Positions 57,851 to 64,000 of a DNA stretch of 64,000 nt are shown in pieces. Position 1 is the first letter of the stretch. Each line of letters opens with the position of its first letter. Below the pieces are notes generated by a model. The model saw nothing but the letters and a program-made list of their open reading frames with translations, searched no databases and was not told the DNA's origin. The position numbers and the translations under genes are program-made. The DNA comes from Pseudomonas aylmerensis (GTDB taxonomy: Bacteria; Pseudomonadota; Gammaproteobacteria; Pseudomonadales; Pseudomonadaceae). The DNA lies in NCBI RefSeq assembly GCF_001702265.1, contig NZ_MAUE01000008.1, positions 13,372-77,371 of the forward strand, read 5' to 3'.

Positions 57851-58786
57851 ATGAATCTGAGCAAGGTCGACCTCAACCTGTTTATCGTCTTTGACGCGAT
57901 CTACACCGAAGCCAACCTGACCCGCGCCGGGCAGATTGTCGGCATTACCCAGCCGGCGGTGTCCAACGCCCTGGCGCGTCTTCGGGAAACCTTCAACGAC
58001 CCACTGTTCGTGCGCACCGCACAAGGCATGGTGCCTACGCCGATGGCGCAGAACATCATCGGCCCGGTGCGCAATGCGCTGTCGTTGCTGCGGGTGTCGG
58101 TGCAGGAGAGCCGCATCTTCAACCCGCAGCAGGCGGCCAAGACCTATCGCATCAGCATGACCGACCTCACCGAGGCGGTGATTCTGCCCCTGCTGTTCCA
58201 GCGCCTGCGCCGCCTGGCGCCGACCGTGGTGATCGAGAGCTTCCTGTCCAAACGCCGCGAGACCACCAAGGAACTGGCGGCCGGGCGCCTGGATTTTGCC
58301 GTGGATGCGCCGCTCAATACCGACCCGCAAGTGCGCCACGTCAAGCTGATGGAGGACCGCTACGTGTGTGCCATGCGCAAGGGCCACCCGATGGCGGGCA
58401 AGGACAAATTCACCCTGGATGACTACCTGTCGCTGACCCACATTCATATTTCCAGCCGCCGCAACGGCCTGGGCCACGTCGACCTGGCCCTGGGCAAGAT
58501 GGGCATCCAGCGCAAGATTGCCCTGCGCTCCCAGCATTACCTGATGGCCTCGCAGGTGCTGCAGCAGACCGACATGGTCATGACCGTGCCGGAGCGTTTC
58601 GCCCGTCGCCATGAACTGCACTGGTTCAACCTGCCGGTCAACGATGTGCCGCCGGTGGAAACCCACCTGTACTGGCACGAAAGCACCGACCAGGACCCGG
58701 CCAATCGCTGGATGCGCGAGCAGATGATCGAGCTTTGCCAGCAGGTGACCGCGCATGAGAAGAAGCTCGATGGCAAGCAGGCTTGA
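57851..58786 (+). CDS. LysR-family transcriptional regulator
   Basis: A 311-residue LysR regulator: N-terminal winged helix (residues about 6-65; DLNLFIVFDAIYTEANLTRA, AVSNALARLRETFNDPLFVR) and a C-terminal ligand-binding domain of the NodD/LeuO-like type (YRISMTDLTEAVILPLLFQRL). It is divergent from the acyl-CoA dehydrogenase gene (151 bp between starts), which is its probable target; the ligand is likely a related acid or acyl-CoA, by inference. Confidence 0.92.
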   Translation: MNLSKVDLNLFIVFDAIYTEANLTRAGQIVGITQPAVSNALARLRETFNDPLFVRTAQGMVPTPMAQNIIGPVRNALSLLRVSVQESRIFNPQQAAKTYRISMTDLTEAVILPLLFQRLRRLAPTVVIESFLSKRRETTKELAAGRLDFAVDAPLNTDPQVRHVKLMEDRYVCAMRKGHPMAGKDKFTLDDYLSLTHIHISSRRNGLGHVDLALGKMGIQRKIALRSQHYLMASQVLQQTDMVMTVPERFARRHELHWFNLPVNDVPPVETHLYWHESTDQDPANRWMREQMIELCQQVTAHEKKLDGKQA

Positions 58787-58864
58787 GCCCGGGTGAGCGG
58801 ACTTGCTGTGGCGAGCAGGCTTGCCCTGCGTCGGGCGGCGAAGCAGCCCCCTGAGCAATCCGCC

Positions 58865-58880
58865 TTGACGTAAACGTCAA
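58865..58880. promoter_or_regulatory. Palindrome upstream of the MerR-like gene
   Basis: TTGACGTAAACGTCAA has 7-bp arms (TTGACGT/ACGTCAA) around AA, 41 bp before the start of the MerR-family gene. It resembles the ACGTAAACGT-type operators reported for LiuR and related MerR regulators, and its left arm can serve as a -35 box. Autoregulation of the two-gene operon is likely. Confidence 0.65.
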
Positions 58881-58921
58881 CCTGACATTAGCTTAGCGCC
58901 AAGACCTTCTTGAGCGCCCCC

Positions 58922-59314
58922 ATGAGCATCACCTACAGCATCTCCGACCTCGCCCGCGAGCTCGACATCACGACCCGCGCCATTCGCTTCTATGAAGAAC
59001 AAGGCCTGCTGGCCCCGGAACGCCGGGGCCAGGAGCGCATCTACTCGGCGCGTGACAAGGTCAGCCTGAAGCTGATCCTGCGCGGCAAGCGCATTGGCTT
59101 TTCCCTGGCCGAGTGTCGCGAGCTGATCGAACTCTACGACCCCACCAGCGGCAACCATATCCAGCTCAACAGCATGCTCGCGAAGATCGCCGAGCGCCGT
59201 GAGCAACTGGAGCAACAGTTGCTGGATATCGAACAGATGAAACTGGAACTGGACACCGCCGAAGAGCGCTGCACCCAGGCCCTCGCCCAGACCATGAACC
59301 AGGCCGGTCATTAA
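58922..59314 (+). CDS. liuR: MerR-family regulator (LiuR-like)
   Basis: A 130-residue MerR protein: helix-turn-helix ITYSISDLARELDITTRAIR followed by FYEEQGLLAPERRGQERIYS, then a long coiled-coil helix (about 80-120). It has the SLAECRELIELYDP element seen in LiuR-type regulators of leucine/isovalerate catabolism. The ATG at 58922 was preferred over a TTG four codons earlier. It precedes the HMG-CoA lyase gene by 16 nt. Confidence 0.82.
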   Translation: MSITYSISDLARELDITTRAIRFYEEQGLLAPERRGQERIYSARDKVSLKLILRGKRIGFSLAECRELIELYDPTSGNHIQLNSMLAKIAERREQLEQQLLDIEQMKLELDTAEERCTQALAQTMNQAGH

Positions 59315-59330
59315 CCAGAAGGTAGCTGCC

Positions 59331-60230
59331 ATGCCCCTCCCCTCACACGTACGCCTGGTGGAAGTCGGCCCGCGCGACGGTTTGCAGAACGAAGCCCAGC
59401 CCATCAGCGTGTCCGACAAGGTTCACCTGGTGGATGCCCTCAGCGCGGCGGGCTTGAGCTATATCGAAGTCGGCAGCTTTGTCTCGCCCAAGTGGGTGCC
59501 GCAGATGGCCGGCTCTGCCGAGGTGTTCGCGCAGATCCAGCGCAAGCCCGGCGTGACCTACGGCGCACTGGCGCCGAACCTGCGCGGCTTTGAAGATGCG
59601 CTGGCGGCCGGGGTGAAGGAAGTCGCAGTGTTTGCCGCGGCGTCCGAGGCGTTTTCCCAGCGCAACATCAACTGTTCCATCAGTGAAAGCCTGGAGCGCT
59701 TTGCGCCGCTGATGGCCCAGGCCAGACAGCACGGCATCAGTGTGCGTGGCTATGTGTCCTGTGTGCTGGGCTGCCCGTACGAGGGCGAGATCGCGCCGGA
59801 GCAAGTGGCGGCGGTCGCGCGCGAACTGTATGCGATGGGCTGCTATGAAGTGTCCCTGGGCGACACCATCGGCACCGGCACGGCAGGCGCCACTCGCAGA
59901 TTGTTCGACGTGGTGGGCGCGCAGGTACCACGCGACAAGTTGGCCGGCCACTTCCATGACACCTATGGCCAGGCCATCGCCAATATCTACGCCAGCCTGC
60001 TCGAAGGTATCTATGTGTTCGACAGCTCTATCGCGGGCCTCGGCGGCTGCCCCTACGCCAAGGGCGCCAGCGGTAACGTCGCCACCGAAGACGTGCTCTA
60101 CCTGCTCAATGGCCTGGGCATCCACACCGGTATCGATCTGGACGCATTGATGCGCGCGGGCCAGCACATCAGCCAAGTGTTGGGCCGACCTACCGGCTCG
60201 CGGGTGTCCAAGGCACGTAACGCCAGTTGA
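59331..60230 (+). CDS. liuE: Hydroxymethylglutaryl-CoA lyase
   Basis: A 299-residue enzyme cleaving HMG-CoA to acetyl-CoA and acetoacetate, the last step of leucine degradation. Motifs are VRLVEVGPRDGLQNE, SCVLGCPYEGEIAPEQV, VSLGDTIGTGTAG, HFHDTYGQAIANIYASL (metal His pair) and the family signature SSIAGLGGCPYAKGASGNVATED with the catalytic Cys. GAAGG 7 nt upstream supports the ATG. Also called mvaB. The other liu genes (isovaleryl-CoA dehydrogenase, methylcrotonyl-CoA carboxylase, methylglutaconyl-CoA hydratase) are not adjacent. A Crc-type sRNA gene lies downstream. Confidence 0.93.
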   Translation: MPLPSHVRLVEVGPRDGLQNEAQPISVSDKVHLVDALSAAGLSYIEVGSFVSPKWVPQMAGSAEVFAQIQRKPGVTYGALAPNLRGFEDALAAGVKEVAVFAAASEAFSQRNINCSISESLERFAPLMAQARQHGISVRGYVSCVLGCPYEGEIAPEQVAAVARELYAMGCYEVSLGDTIGTGTAGATRRLFDVVGAQVPRDKLAGHFHDTYGQAIANIYASLLEGIYVFDSSIAGLGGCPYAKGASGNVATEDVLYLLNGLGIHTGIDLDALMRAGQHISQVLGRPTGSRVSKARNAS

Positions 60231-60249
60231 GTAGCGCGGGCGTGACAAT

Positions 60250-60281
60250 GTGTTACCGCACAGCTACACATCGAGTAACAC
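60250..60281 (+). promoter_or_regulatory. Candidate enhancer site (CbrB-type half-sites) for the sRNA
   Basis: GTGTTAC (60250-60256) and GTAACAC (60275-60281) form a perfect 7-bp inverted repeat with an 18-nt spacer, about 85-115 bp upstream of the sigma-54 promoter. TGTTAC...GTAACA resembles the half-sites described for CbrB, the enhancer protein of crcZ and crcY; the spacer here is longer than the N14 I recall, so the assignment is tentative. Confidence 0.5.
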
Positions 60282-60363
60282 GGGAACATATTTTGTCGCA
60301 TTTGCCGTAGGCCGTTGCCCACACAAAATTTAAATCATTGATTTTAAAGGGCTTTGTAAAGTT

Positions 60364-60377
60364 GGCACGGCTTCTGC
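60364..60377 (+). promoter_or_regulatory. Sigma-54 promoter of the Crc-type sRNA
   Basis: TTGGCACGGCTTCTGCT holds GG (60364-60365), ten bases, then GC (60376-60377): the exact -24/-12 spacing and TGGCAC core of RpoN promoters. Transcription should begin near 60388-60390. Confidence 0.82.
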
Positions 60378-60388
60378 TATCTCTATGG

Positions 60389-60766
60389 CATAACAAGAAT
60401 AAAAAGCGCCAAACCTAATAAAAATAAGACGAAACGACTCTGACATAACAAAAACAACACGGCAGAGACGCAGCTAACAGATTTTTTTGGAGAAGATGTG
60501 CTTCGCAGGGTACGGCGTGCCGCAACCCGCAACCGGTTAGAGAAAAATAAAACTACCTCAGGTAGCTACCCACTGGTTGGATCGATAACGAAGAAGCAGA
60601 TCAGCGCTCAAAAAAATACGTTTGCTCTTGACCCCGAATGGGGGTCGCCAAAAACAGCGGTAAAGGGTAACGGTTGCCAAAAACAACAATAGACCGCCCC
60701 TCAATAATAAAAAAAGAGCACGCAACGACAAATTAAAGGGGACCCTCGGGTCCCCTTTGTGCTTTC
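60389..60766 (+). ncRNA. crcY: Crc/Hfq-sequestering small RNA (CrcY/CrcX/CrcZ family)
   Basis: About 375 nt between a sigma-54 promoter and an intrinsic terminator. The transcript is A-rich and carries clusters of the AANAANAA (CA) motif bound by Hfq-Crc: at 60392-60402, 60417-60427, 60447-60457, 60543-60550, 60679-60689 and 60703-60713. Such RNAs are induced by CbrAB with RpoN on poor carbon sources and titrate the Hfq-Crc repressor complex, relieving catabolite repression. Location after an HMG-CoA lyase gene matches what I recall for P. putida crcY; crcZ lies after cbrB, which is not here. The choice of crcY versus crcX for this genome is uncertain; the class is well supported. Confidence 0.82.
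60735..60758 (+). terminator. Terminator of the Crc-type sRNA
   Basis: AAAGGGGACCC-TC-GGGTCCCCTTT forms an 11-bp stem (practically a CTCG tetraloop). In the plus direction it is followed by GTGCTTTC; in the minus direction by AATTTG. It sits between the sRNA and the converging LRR gene and probably serves both. Confidence 0.8.
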
Positions 60767-60780
60767 TGCACGACCATCAC

Positions 60781-63700
60781 TCAGGGCAATGTCCCCTCCT
60801 CGTCTGCGGCGTTATCAAGCACCTTGCGTGTCAAGATTTGCCGGGCACGTTGTTCCAGCGCCTGACGTGCGGCACTCACCTGCTTGAGCTCTCTCACGTA
60901 AAAAGCACTTTGCATCGAGCCCGATACCAGAATTTCATCCCGGCGTTTGCCCAACAGACCCGCCAGCCGGTCGGCCGCCGCGTCATAGCTTGCCTGCCAC
61001 ACGTCTTGCGTCGCCTGATCTGCTGCACTGTCTTGCTCGCGTTGCAGATCCGACAGTTCATCCAACGCAGTGCTTTTCTTCTCGAGCAGCGCCAGTTCTG
61101 GCGCTATCAATGCGTTGAACGCTTGCGAGTAATGGGTTTGAAGGTGCCTTTCCCAAAACGGGCAACCCACAAAAAACACCTCCTGCTTAGTGGCATCCCG
61201 CTCCTCCCTGAGCACGGTTGCATAAGCTTCATCAATCGCCGCGGCGCTGACATTGGCCTGGTGGGGGAACAACATCTCACGGGACTTGACCGGCAACCCC
61301 AGCCTGTCTGCAAGACCGATACGATAAGCCAGGATCACTTCGACCTGCTCAGTGAAGCCCGGCCCCCTGGCCACGACATCCCGCTGCGCAATGGCGTCCA
61401 CCAGGTGTAGACGGAACAGTTTGCGGGCAGTGGATATCAGCGCGCCCTCCGCATTCTGCGTTTGCACCAACTCCAGCGCCCTGGCCGCCATCAGCTCGCT
61501 TTCCAGGTTCATGAATTCAACCGAACTGCCGTCGCCACAGGTGATGCGACCGTCGGCGATCGAGAATAACGACTGCCGGATACTCTCGGTTTCACTCGCA
61601 GCCTCAAGCATGTCCCAGACCCTCTGGGTAATTTCGGGTCGGGCAGTTTGACTGGCGTACTCGGCACTGCGGGTGGTGTCGGCCAAGACGGTAAAAAAAT
61701 CTGTCGAACCAGTGCAGCCCGACAGCTCATCCCAGATCGCGCCGTACCGCGCCAACTCGGCGGGCGGGACTTCCTCCAACCAACGGTCGCGCGCTTCCTG
61801 CGAGGTGATGTGATCGCCCCATTCTTCGCCCATTTCAAGGCGCGCAAGGGTGGCCGCCGACAAGGGATTTTCGTGCACATTGATGCGCTCGCGGTGCTCA
61901 TATGCGTATTCAGGCAACGTGGTGATCTGGTTCGAATGCAGATCGATCAAGGTCAGGGCAGGCAAACGCTCGGCGCCGACGGGGAACCGGGTGGTGCCGG
62001 TATACGGCAGGCGCAGCTCGTTCAACTGGCGCAAGCGGCTCAGATTGGCAGACCAACCCAAATGTCGATTGTATCCAAGGTTCAAACTCTTCAACTGCTG
62101 CAGGCTCTCCAGGCGCAATCGGCTCGGCCCGTTCAGCCGGATATCATTGCTGCGCAAGTTGAGTGCGGTCAGCCCTGCCCCGCCGTCTCTAAACACCGGC
62201 AGTTGGGTTAAATTATTTTCGCTCATGTCCAGCCAGCGCAAGCCACCAAACGCCTGCAAAAAAGGCAACGATTCGTCTGAAAGCCCCATTCCACATAACT
62301 TCAAATTGCCCACATGATCCATATTGGCGGTAATCGCAGGCAGTTCACCCACCGCTTCAGTGGACAAATCGAGGCCGGGGCCGATGAGTACTCCATCTAC
62401 CAGCCATTGCTGGAACGCAATCCGCTGCCAGGCATATTTGATCGTCGTCGACACTCTGCGCCTGGCACTCGCATAGCCGGAGTCCTCCTCCTGCCAGTTG
62501 ACCAGCACTTTATTCAGGTCGGAAAACTCGGTTTCCAGGTGCACCAGCCTCGCCAACAGCACGGCATCCGAGGCCCCTTGAAGCCCGAGCAGGCTCTCGA
62601 CCTCCTCCAGGGGCTTGGAGTACAGCAACATGGCTTTCATCGTGCAATCAAACGGACGCTGTGCAACGCCGCCCACCGGACTCAACGGATAACCGATGCG
62701 CCCATCCGCCAGACGCATCGGGGATTTGAAGCCGGGCCTGATCGGTTGCAGGCCCAGCGCACGCCGGCTTGCCTGCTCGTCCAGCGGCAAGTGCGCCAGT
62801 TGCGCTTTCAAGGCCTTGGTGGACGATTGCAACGCTGGCCAGCGGGTGAACCGACCGCCGCTGGCAAGCCACAGCGCGCTGAAAAAGGCGTCCTTGTCAT
62901 AGCGCCAATAGAGTCTTTGTTGCGGCACGCTGTATAACATCCACTCCTTCATGTCGCTGCGGATCAGACGAAGCTGCCTGGGGGCGGTCGTATCGCCGAC
63001 CCGGTCCAGCACAGCCCCTTCATACGTATCGGCACGCAGCTCAATACACACCCCATCCAGCTTCCCCGGGATGGCGGCCAGCTTGTGCAGCGCCAGGTGT
63101 ACGCCGTCCATTGTGAGCGCGTTGTCGAACAGAAGATCCGCCTGTGCGCGCATGACGCGCGCCTGCTGAGCGTAACGGCGTGCCTCTTCGGCCAACCGCA
63201 ACGGCAAGCGTGATGTGGGTTCGATGCAGCGTGCCAATTCCTCGGGCCTGGCGTGGGCGACTATCTCTTCGGCAGCCAATTTAGGCAGGCTGGGAAAGCT
63301 GCGCTGGAGCCACTGGACATGGACATCACTGGAGATATCACCGGCTGACATTTCCAGATTGAACAGCTCAGCCCGGGTGTTTTTAGCCGCTGTCAGCAAC
63401 CGATCCCGGTACCGTGCCGCCCTGACCGCAGGTGCGCGTTCTGCGCGCATCAGTTGCGCCATGCGTTCTTCGGTGAATGTCGGTTTACCGTCAACCGAAC
63501 GCTCACCGGGCGTAATGATGCCCAGCATCACCTGCTCCGCGAGTATCTCGCGCTCGACCTCGTCCTCGTCCAACAACTCGCGTATTTCAGTTTCAGTCAT
63601 TTGTTCGAGCATGGCGGGAAACAAGGCCCCACTGTCGAGATGTTTAGGCTGCAACTTGACCACCTCCCTTGGGTTTCTGACTTTGGCTGAAAGCCACGTC

Positions 63701-64000
63701 AGTTCGCCCTCGGAATCAAAGGCCAGCAGCACCCGCGATTTAGGCCACATGCCATTATCGATCAACAATTTCACTTGCATGTACCAGTTGACGCGGCTGA
63801 ACACGTTGGGGTCGGAGCTGCTCAACCGGTCGATAAACGCCTGATGCCTGGCGTCGCACTCAAATCGCCGCAGCATGTCCCTGAAGAGCGGCGGCGGCGC
63901 CCGGTGCTCGACGAACACCTGGCGCAACTCGTCATCCGACACCCCGCTGAATAGCCGCGCCTGCTCGAGCTGGCTATCGCTCAGGTGATCGACCGTATGG
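60781..64000 (-). CDS. LRR protein with C-terminal NEL-type E3 ubiquitin-ligase domain (partial)
   Basis: The visible part is 1072 residues; the frame stays open to the right edge (upstream codons read DHLSDSQLEQARLFSGVSDD), so the N terminus is missing and the GTG at 63942 is not a true start. Numbered from 63942: residues 1-540 are a helical region of the large Pseudomonas LRR-effector type (DUF6543-like, by eye). Residues 545-697 hold about six leucine-rich repeats (LRWLDMSENNLTQLP, LTALNLRSNDIRLNGP, LKSLNLGYNRHLGW, LTLIDLHSNQITTLP). Residues 720-1053 match the NEL domain of IpaH/SspH, with the catalytic Cys802 in the CxD motif TCGDGSSV and the conserved VEVILAYRIGLADRLGLPVKSREMLFP and AAIDEAYATV segments. 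NEL proteins transfer ubiquitin in eukaryotic hosts after type III delivery. Secretion route and activity are inferred. Confidence 0.82.
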   Translation of the reverse strand, partial: HTVDHLSDSQLEQARLFSGVSDDELRQVFVEHRAPPPLFRDMLRRFECDARHQAFIDRLSSSDPNVFSRVNWYMQVKLLIDNGMWPKSRVLLAFDSEGELTWLSAKVRNPREVVKLQPKHLDSGALFPAMLEQMTETEIRELLDEDEVEREILAEQVMLGIITPGERSVDGKPTFTEERMAQLMRAERAPAVRAARYRDRLLTAAKNTRAELFNLEMSAGDISSDVHVQWLQRSFPSLPKLAAEEIVAHARPEELARCIEPTSRLPLRLAEEARRYAQQARVMRAQADLLFDNALTMDGVHLALHKLAAIPGKLDGVCIELRADTYEGAVLDRVGDTTAPRQLRLIRSDMKEWMLYSVPQQRLYWRYDKDAFFSALWLASGGRFTRWPALQSSTKALKAQLAHLPLDEQASRRALGLQPIRPGFKSPMRLADGRIGYPLSPVGGVAQRPFDCTMKAMLLYSKPLEEVESLLGLQGASDAVLLARLVHLETEFSDLNKVLVNWQEEDSGYASARRRVSTTIKYAWQRIAFQQWLVDGVLIGPGLDLSTEAVGELPAITANMDHVGNLKLCGMGLSDESLPFLQAFGGLRWLDMSENNLTQLPVFRDGGAGLTALNLRSNDIRLNGPSRLRLESLQQLKSLNLGYNRHLGWSANLSRLRQLNELRLPYTGTTRFPVGAERLPALTLIDLHSNQITTLPEYAYEHRERINVHENPLSAATLARLEMGEEWGDHITSQEARDRWLEEVPPAELARYGAIWDELSGCTGSTDFFTVLADTTRSAEYASQTARPEITQRVWDMLEAASETESIRQSLFSIADGRITCGDGSSVEFMNLESELMAARALELVQTQNAEGALISTARKLFRLHLVDAIAQRDVVARGPGFTEQVEVILAYRIGLADRLGLPVKSREMLFPHQANVSAAAIDEAYATVLREERDATKQEVFFVGCPFWERHLQTHYSQAFNALIAPELALLEKKSTALDELSDLQREQDSAADQATQDVWQASYDAAADRLAGLLGKRRDEILVSGSMQSAFYVRELKQVSAARQALEQRARQILTRKVLDNAADEEGTLP

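Noticed and set aside
60498..60692. 64-codon plus-strand frame
   Set aside because: It lies wholly inside the Crc-type sRNA, begins at a poor start, and its peptide has no features; the RNA explanation accounts for the stretch.
60781..63942. GTG at 63942 as the start of the LRR protein
   Set aside because: The frame stays open to the window edge and the upstream codons (LSDSQLEQARLFSG) match the family pattern, so the gene is truncated by the window.

Overview
The window looks like chromosome of a Pseudomonas of the fluorescens group. The basis is GC-rich Pseudomonas-type codon use, the lpxH-ppiB-glnS-cysS block, an mnh antiporter operon with fused A/B subunit, many REP palindromes of the GTGGGAGC...GCTCCCAC type, and a Crc-antagonist small RNA downstream of an HMG-CoA lyase gene. 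No prophage, integrase, transposase, tRNA, rRNA or CRISPR array was seen.

Layout. 0-4.4 kb: the start of an exported protein, a DyP-type peroxidase with a regulator remnant in front, an NADP-type glyceraldehyde-3-phosphate dehydrogenase and a FUSC-family membrane protein. 4.4-8.9 kb: a 1481-residue Ig-like repeat protein. 9.1 kb: an orphan plus-strand terminator. 9.3-15 kb: a TetR regulator divergent from a four-gene tripartite ABC efflux operon (ATPase, permease, TolC-like, HlyD-like). 15-16.2 kb: a compound REP array. 16.2-23.3 kb: a seven-gene operon for a branched-chain-amino-acid-type ABC transporter, with a flavoprotein at the end and a truncated AMP-ligase-like protein at the start. 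23.5-26.4 kb: an organosulfur-type flavin oxidation operon. 26.5-28.1 kb: an XRE-cupin regulator divergent from an EamA transporter. 28.3-34.3 kb: the mnhABCDEFG Na+/H+ antiporter operon.

34.4-42.8 kb: HIT protein, short signal peptidase I, two reductases of the DHFR superfamily, cysS, glnS, ppiB, lpxH, then a 195-bp tandem repeat whose unit includes the last codons of lpxH. 42.8-47.6 kb: an EmrAB-type efflux operon headed by a MarR regulator with two palindromic operators. 47.7-53.8 kb: tamB, tamA and a GNAT acetyltransferase. 54-56.3 kb: xthA and a phosphate-binding-protein/OmpA fusion. 56.5-60.2 kb: an acyl-CoA dehydrogenase divergent from a LysR regulator, then a LiuR-like MerR regulator with HMG-CoA lyase. 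60.2-60.8 kb: a sigma-54-driven small RNA of the CrcY/CrcX/CrcZ class. 60.8-64 kb: the C-terminal 1072 residues of a leucine-rich-repeat protein ending in an IpaH/SspH-like NEL ubiquitin-ligase domain; its N terminus lies outside the window.

The items most worth a second look are the NEL effector-like protein, the Crc-type sRNA with its promoter, the repeat that captured the lpxH 3' end, the orphan terminator at 9.15 kb, the truncated AMP-ligase in the transporter operon, and the stand-alone C-terminal piece of an acyl-CoA-dehydrogenase-like enzyme.
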